The translations under genes were made by a program, and so were the position numbers. Of a stretch of DNA of 7,969 nucleotides, positions 5,379-7,969 are shown piece after piece (position 1 is the stretch's first letter; the number at the start of each line of letters is the position of its first letter). The notes below the pieces were generated by a model, which saw only the letters and a program-made list of their open reading frames with translations, was not told the origin of the DNA and ran no database searches. Source of the stretch: an uncultured Collinsella sp. (GTDB taxonomy: Bacteria > Actinomycetota > Coriobacteriia > Coriobacteriales > Coriobacteriaceae); the NCBI GenBank assembly GCA_900759435.1, contig CAAEVD010000226.1, positions 1 through 7,969 of the forward strand, read 5' to 3'.

Positions 5379-6226
5379 TGGCTACCCAGAACACCGATCT
5401 CAAAGAGGCCAAGAAGGACGCGATTATGACTCCCGATATGTATCGGAGCATGTTCCTTCGCCAGTTTACGAGCCAGTGCTCGCAGTCGTACGACAAGATG
5501 ATGGCAATGGGCTTCATGTACACCATTCAGAAGCCCCTGCGAAAGATCTATCCCAACGACGACGATTACTATGCGGCGCTCGATCGCCATACCGAGTTCT
5601 TTAACATCACGCCTCATGTGCTTCCGTTTGTAGCCGGCCTTACGGTTTCGATGGAAGAGCAGGCGGCTGCCGATAAGAACTTCGACACGTCCTCGATTAA
5701 CGCCATGAAGGTCGGCCTCATGGGACCGCTTTTCGGCATCGGCGATTCGTTCTACTGGGGTACGTTCCGCGTGGTCGCCGCCGGCATTGGTATTGGCATC
5801 GCGTCGACGGGCAACCCGCTCGGCCCCATCGTGTACGCGCTCATCTACTCCGTGATTAACCTTGCAACGCGTATCGTCGCCGCCCATCTGGGATACGACC
5901 TGGGAACCAAGTTCCTGCAGCAGTCCGAAGAGAACAACCTTATGTCTCGCATGACGCATGCTGCCGGTGTCCTCGGAATGACCGTCATTGGCGCGATGAT
6001 TGCGGCGCAGGTCTCGCTGTCCACGGCTTTGACCTTTGATGTGGGTGGTTCGGAGATTGTCCTGCAGGATCTGTTCGATTCGATCTTCCCCGGTCTGCTG
6101 CCTTTGCTGGCAACCTTTGCCTGCGTCGCCCTGTACAAAAAGGGCGTCAAGACCATTTGGATCATCTTGGGCATCTTTGCGATCTGCATCATCGGAACGG
6201 GCTTGGGAGTGTTCGCGGCGGCGTAA
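5378..6226 (+). CDS. PTS mannose-family EIID membrane component
   Basis: This 282-residue protein is a complete mannose-family EIID (usually about 270-300). The large N-terminal part carries MFLRQFTSQCSQSYDKMMAMG (its first 20 residues are diagnostic), FFNITPHVLPFVAG with MEEQ soon after, and GLMGPLFGIGDSFYWGTFR at about 113-131. Hydrophobic segments lie near 133-170 and 190-215, and two are close to the C-terminus (about 228-282). With EIIC it forms the membrane translocation complex found only in this PTS family. The start overlaps the EIIC stop by one base behind a perfect AGGAGG, so the two subunits are probably made in fixed ratio. It is the last gene of its unit; a strong terminator follows at 6272-6307. 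Confidence 0.95.
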   Translation: MATQNTDLKEAKKDAIMTPDMYRSMFLRQFTSQCSQSYDKMMAMGFMYTIQKPLRKIYPNDDDYYAALDRHTEFFNITPHVLPFVAGLTVSMEEQAAADKNFDTSSINAMKVGLMGPLFGIGDSFYWGTFRVVAAGIGIGIASTGNPLGPIVYALIYSVINLATRIVAAHLGYDLGTKFLQQSEENNLMSRMTHAAGVLGMTVIGAMIAAQVSLSTALTFDVGGSEIVLQDLFDSIFPGLLPLLATFACVALYKKGVKTIWIILGIFAICIIGTGLGVFAAA

Positions 6227-6271
6227 TGTTGACTGCTATGCTCGCGCGCTCGATAACTAACTGTCCGTTTG

Positions 6272-6307
6272 AAAACGGGGTTCGGCGTAAGGCCGGCCCC
6301 GTTTTTT
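6272..6307 (+). terminator. Intrinsic terminator after the EIID gene
   Basis: AAAACGGGG (6272-6280) pairs with CCCCGTTTT (6297-6305). An inner CGGC/GCCG pairing extends the stem, and T6302-6307 forms the tract. It closes the deglycase-EIIC-EIID unit and isolates it from the AlbA_2 regulator region. Confidence 0.9.
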
Positions 6308-6314
6308 GTTTGAG

Positions 6315-6339
6315 GGATTTTCCGACCGTCCAAAAATCC
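6315..6339. repeat. Small inverted repeat downstream of the EIID terminator
   Basis: GGATTTT (6315-6321) and AAAATCC (6333-6339) are perfect arms around 11 bases. No clear T-tract follows. It precedes the GAGAGAT repeat region and has no evident function. Confidence 0.4.
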
Positions 6340-6360
6340 ACGCTCGTCCATCACTCACGT

Positions 6361-6434
6361 ATCTCTCATCTCTCATTTGTCACTAATACGAGAGATGGCA
6401 CAAAGACGAGAGATAAATATGAGAGATAACTGAG
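6361..6434. repeat. GAGAGAT operator-like module, copy 1
   Basis: This 74-base module holds two overlapping reverse-oriented sites ATCTCTCAT (6361-6369, 6368-6376). Three forward sites follow: ACGAGAGAT (6388-6396), ACGAGAGAT (6406-6414) and ATGAGAGAT (6419-6427). Forward site starts are 18 and 13 bases apart. The module recurs 165 bases downstream with 64 of 74 positions identical by hand count. A TAATAC at 6384-6389 between the inverted sets could be a -10. The arrangement looks like a protein-binding array upstream of the AlbA_2 gene. Confidence 0.75.
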
Positions 6435-6441
6435 CAGCAAA

Positions 6442-6478
6442 GAGACAAGCAATCATGGTATTGTCTCAATATTGATTG
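6442..6478. repeat. Two interleaved inverted repeats between the operator modules
   Basis: GAGACAA (6442-6448) pairs with TTGTCTC (6461-6467). CAATCA (6450-6455), in the loop of the first hairpin, pairs with TGATTG (6473-6478). The two pairings interleave, so a transcript could form alternative hairpins or a pseudoknot-like fold. They might instead be separate binding sites. Confidence 0.45.
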
Positions 6479-6499
6479 TTCTACCAGCAAAAATATGTT
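6472..6499 (+). promoter_or_regulatory. Weak promoter candidate for the AlbA_2 gene
   Basis: TTGATT (6472-6477) and TATGTT (6494-6499) are separated by 16 bases and lie between the two GAGAGAT modules. A second possibility is TAATAT (6549-6554) inside module copy 2, without a good -35. The region must contain a promoter because a terminator precedes it, but I cannot decide which. Confidence 0.25.
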
Positions 6500-6525
6500 T
6501 AAATGAAACAGATGGCAGACATCTT

Positions 6526-6599
6526 ATCTTTCATCTCTCATTTATCTCTAATATGAGAGATAGCAGTAAGATGAGAGATAATTACGAGAGATAACTGAG
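6526..6599. repeat. GAGAGAT operator-like module, copy 2
   Basis: This is the second copy of the 74-base module. Reverse-oriented sites are ATCTTTCAT (6526-6534, one change) and ATCTCTCAT (6533-6541). A degenerate ATCTCTAAT lies at 6544-6552. Forward sites are ATGAGAGAT (6553-6561), ATGAGAGAT (6571-6579) and ACGAGAGAT (6584-6592). All spacings equal those of copy 1. It ends with the same GATAACTGAG and lies 58 bases before the AlbA_2 gene. Confidence 0.75.
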
Positions 6600-6656
6600 A
6601 GACGAAGGAAATCTATTCGCGGCATTCTCCGCCGGGCCGAGCGAAGGGACGTGCAG

Positions 6657-7969
6657 ATGAACGAAAACGAGCTGGCCGGTCTGCTCGAGTCATTAAAGCG
6701 CATGGGCTCGGATGACCTTAGCGTCGAAGTGAAAGAGAGCGCCACGACGCTTTCCCGCGACGTATGGGAAACGGTCAGCGCTTTCGCAAACACCGCCGGC
6801 GGCATCATCGTGCTCGGAGTGAGCGAGCGCGCGGGTTTTGTTCCAGTTGCAAACTTTGAGACCGAGAAAGTGCTCAACCAATTCGTGGCGGGCATGGGCG
6901 ATGCCGGCGGTCGCGGAAAACTGGCCAATCCGCCCAAATACACCATTGAACGCGTGGAACTCCAGGGTACCGTGGTTCTGGTCATCACGATTGAGGAGCT
7001 CGACCCGTCGAGCAAGCCCTGCTATGTAATAGAGCGCGGTGCTCAAGGCGGCAGCTACAAACGCATCGATGACAAAGATGTTCCGCTTTCGTCGACTGAG
7101 GTCCTGTCCTTGTCATCGTATGAACGGACGAGCCCCAGTGATCGCGATGCAGTGCCCGGCGCGGTCGCAGGCGATCTTGACGAGGCCCTGGTCGACCGCA
7201 CGATGGAGCGTGCTTTCTCGCTGACACCTCGTGCAATGCGCGGCGCGCCGGACAAGAAAACGAAGCTGGAGCGCCTGAATTTCCTCGACTCCCAGGGCAA
7301 TGTTACTAAGGCCGGGCTCCTGGCCGCGGGTGCCTATCCCCAACAGTTCTATCCCAAGCTCTTTATCGATGTGGCGGTCTATGCCGGAACGCAGAAGGGC
7401 GCGGCGGGGCCGTTGAGGTTCATGGACCGTACGATCTGCGAGGGAACATTGGGCGAAATGATCTCGGATGCCGTCGCGGCAATCGCCAAGAATTTGCGGC
7501 GAACCTCGACGATCCAAGGCGTCTCGCGTGTCGACTCGCTGGAGATTCCCGAGGAGGTCCTGCGCGAGGCAATCGCCAACGCCGTAATCCACCGAGAATA
7601 CGGAGACCGGTTCTGTGGGCAGTCGATCGCCGTTGACGTCTTTGATGACCGTATCGAGGTGACGAACCCCGGCGGCCTATACGGAGGAAAGACTCGCGAG
7701 AACCTGTTTGACGGCAGCTCCCGATGTCGCAATGCGACGCTTGTGAAGCTCATGTCGCTTGTCCCATTGCCCGACGGTGCGGGCTCTCCTGCCGAAGGCA
7801 ACGGGTCGGGCATTCCAATGATGCTCGATGCCATGCGTGCGCATGGTCTGGCCGAGCCCCTGTTCTGCCCGGGGTTCGATCGGTTCAAGGTCGTACTTTA
7901 CCGTTCAAAGATCGAGCCGGTCGATCATGGCGGGGGCTTAATTGTGACGGCACTCAAACACTACGGCGA
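6657..7969 (+). CDS. AlbA_2 (Schlafen-like) / HATPase_c_4 predicted transcriptional regulator, C-terminus cut by window end
   Basis: The frame is open from ATG 6657 to the right edge (437 codons, partial). AAGGGA (6644-6649) lies 7 bases upstream. The N-terminal AlbA_2/Schlafen domain spans about residues 10-135, with the family core SVEVKESATTL (22-32) and VSAFANTAGGIIVLGVSE (40-57). The second half matches HATPase_c_4 of the COG2865/RecG-like regulator group: LREAIANAVIHREY (302-315), VFDDRIEVTNPGGLYGG and a glycine-rich GNGSGIPMMLDAM (381-393). Such proteins usually run to about 450-560 residues and end in a winged helix-turn-helix, which would lie beyond the edge. They are annotated as transcriptional regulators but few are characterised; some Schlafen relatives act in defence. 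The gene follows a terminated PTS unit and a duplicated GAGAGAT array, suggesting an independent, probably self-regulated transcript. The domain call is firm; the function is not. Confidence 0.85.
   Translation, partial: MNENELAGLLESLKRMGSDDLSVEVKESATTLSRDVWETVSAFANTAGGIIVLGVSERAGFVPVANFETEKVLNQFVAGMGDAGGRGKLANPPKYTIERVELQGTVVLVITIEELDPSSKPCYVIERGAQGGSYKRIDDKDVPLSSTEVLSLSSYERTSPSDRDAVPGAVAGDLDEALVDRTMERAFSLTPRAMRGAPDKKTKLERLNFLDSQGNVTKAGLLAAGAYPQQFYPKLFIDVAVYAGTQKGAAGPLRFMDRTICEGTLGEMISDAVAAIAKNLRRTSTIQGVSRVDSLEIPEEVLREAIANAVIHREYGDRFCGQSIAVDVFDDRIEVTNPGGLYGGKTRENLFDGSSRCRNATLVKLMSLVPLPDGAGSPAEGNGSGIPMMLDAMRAHGLAEPLFCPGFDRFKVVLYRSKIEPVDHGGGLIVTALKHYG

Noticed and set aside
6361..6599. CRISPR array or plasmid-type iterons
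   Set aside because: Repeat units are about 9 bases, occur in both orientations and have uneven spacing with no uniform spacers. No Cas or replication initiator gene is seen, and the neighbour is an AlbA_2 regulator.

Overview
The window looks like a chromosomal segment of a gut Coriobacteriia, most probably Collinsella or a close relative. This rests on GC-rich genes separated by AT-rich spacers, good Shine-Dalgarno sites, a single-chain PreP-type M16C peptidase, and a mannose-family PTS next to a Schlafen/AlbA_2 regulator. The genus is an inference from style and gene content, not a database result.

Layout. (1) Positions 1-1219, minus strand: the N-terminal ~406 codons of an M16C zinc metallopeptidase (presequence-protease family), running off the left edge. 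(2) 1220-1498: divergent spacer. (3) 1499-2203, plus: GntR/HutC-type regulator with a UTRA ligand domain. (4) 2339-3294: EIIA and EIIB of a mannose-family PTS, closed by an intrinsic terminator at 3344-3376. (5) 3489-6226: a second unit with its own promoter, encoding a FrlB-like SIS-fold deglycase, then EIIC and EIID, closed by a terminator at 6272-6307. A perfect 13-bp hairpin lies between the deglycase gene and the EIIC gene. (6) 6308-6656: a non-coding region of inverted and direct repeats dominated by two copies of a 74-bp module built from GAGAGAT sites. (7) 6657 to the right edge: an AlbA_2 / HATPase_c_4 (COG2865-type) predicted transcriptional regulator, cut before its expected C-terminal helix-turn-helix.

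How it works together. Genes 3-5 form a coherent catabolic locus. EIIA and EIIB carry the phosphoryl group (His9 and His13), and EIIC/EIID import and phosphorylate the substrate. The SIS enzyme keeps the Glu/His pair spaced as in FrlB/FraB deglycases and would split a 6-phosphorylated Amadori-type compound (fructoselysine, glucoselysine or similar) into a sugar phosphate and an amino acid. The GntR/UTRA protein would sense the phosphorylated intermediate. The gene order (EIIA-EIIB | deglycase-EIIC-EIID, in two units) is not the usual A-B-C-D order.

The most unusual non-coding signal is the duplicated GAGAGAT module upstream of the AlbA_2 gene. It looks like a complex operator, possibly bound by the neighbouring regulator itself.
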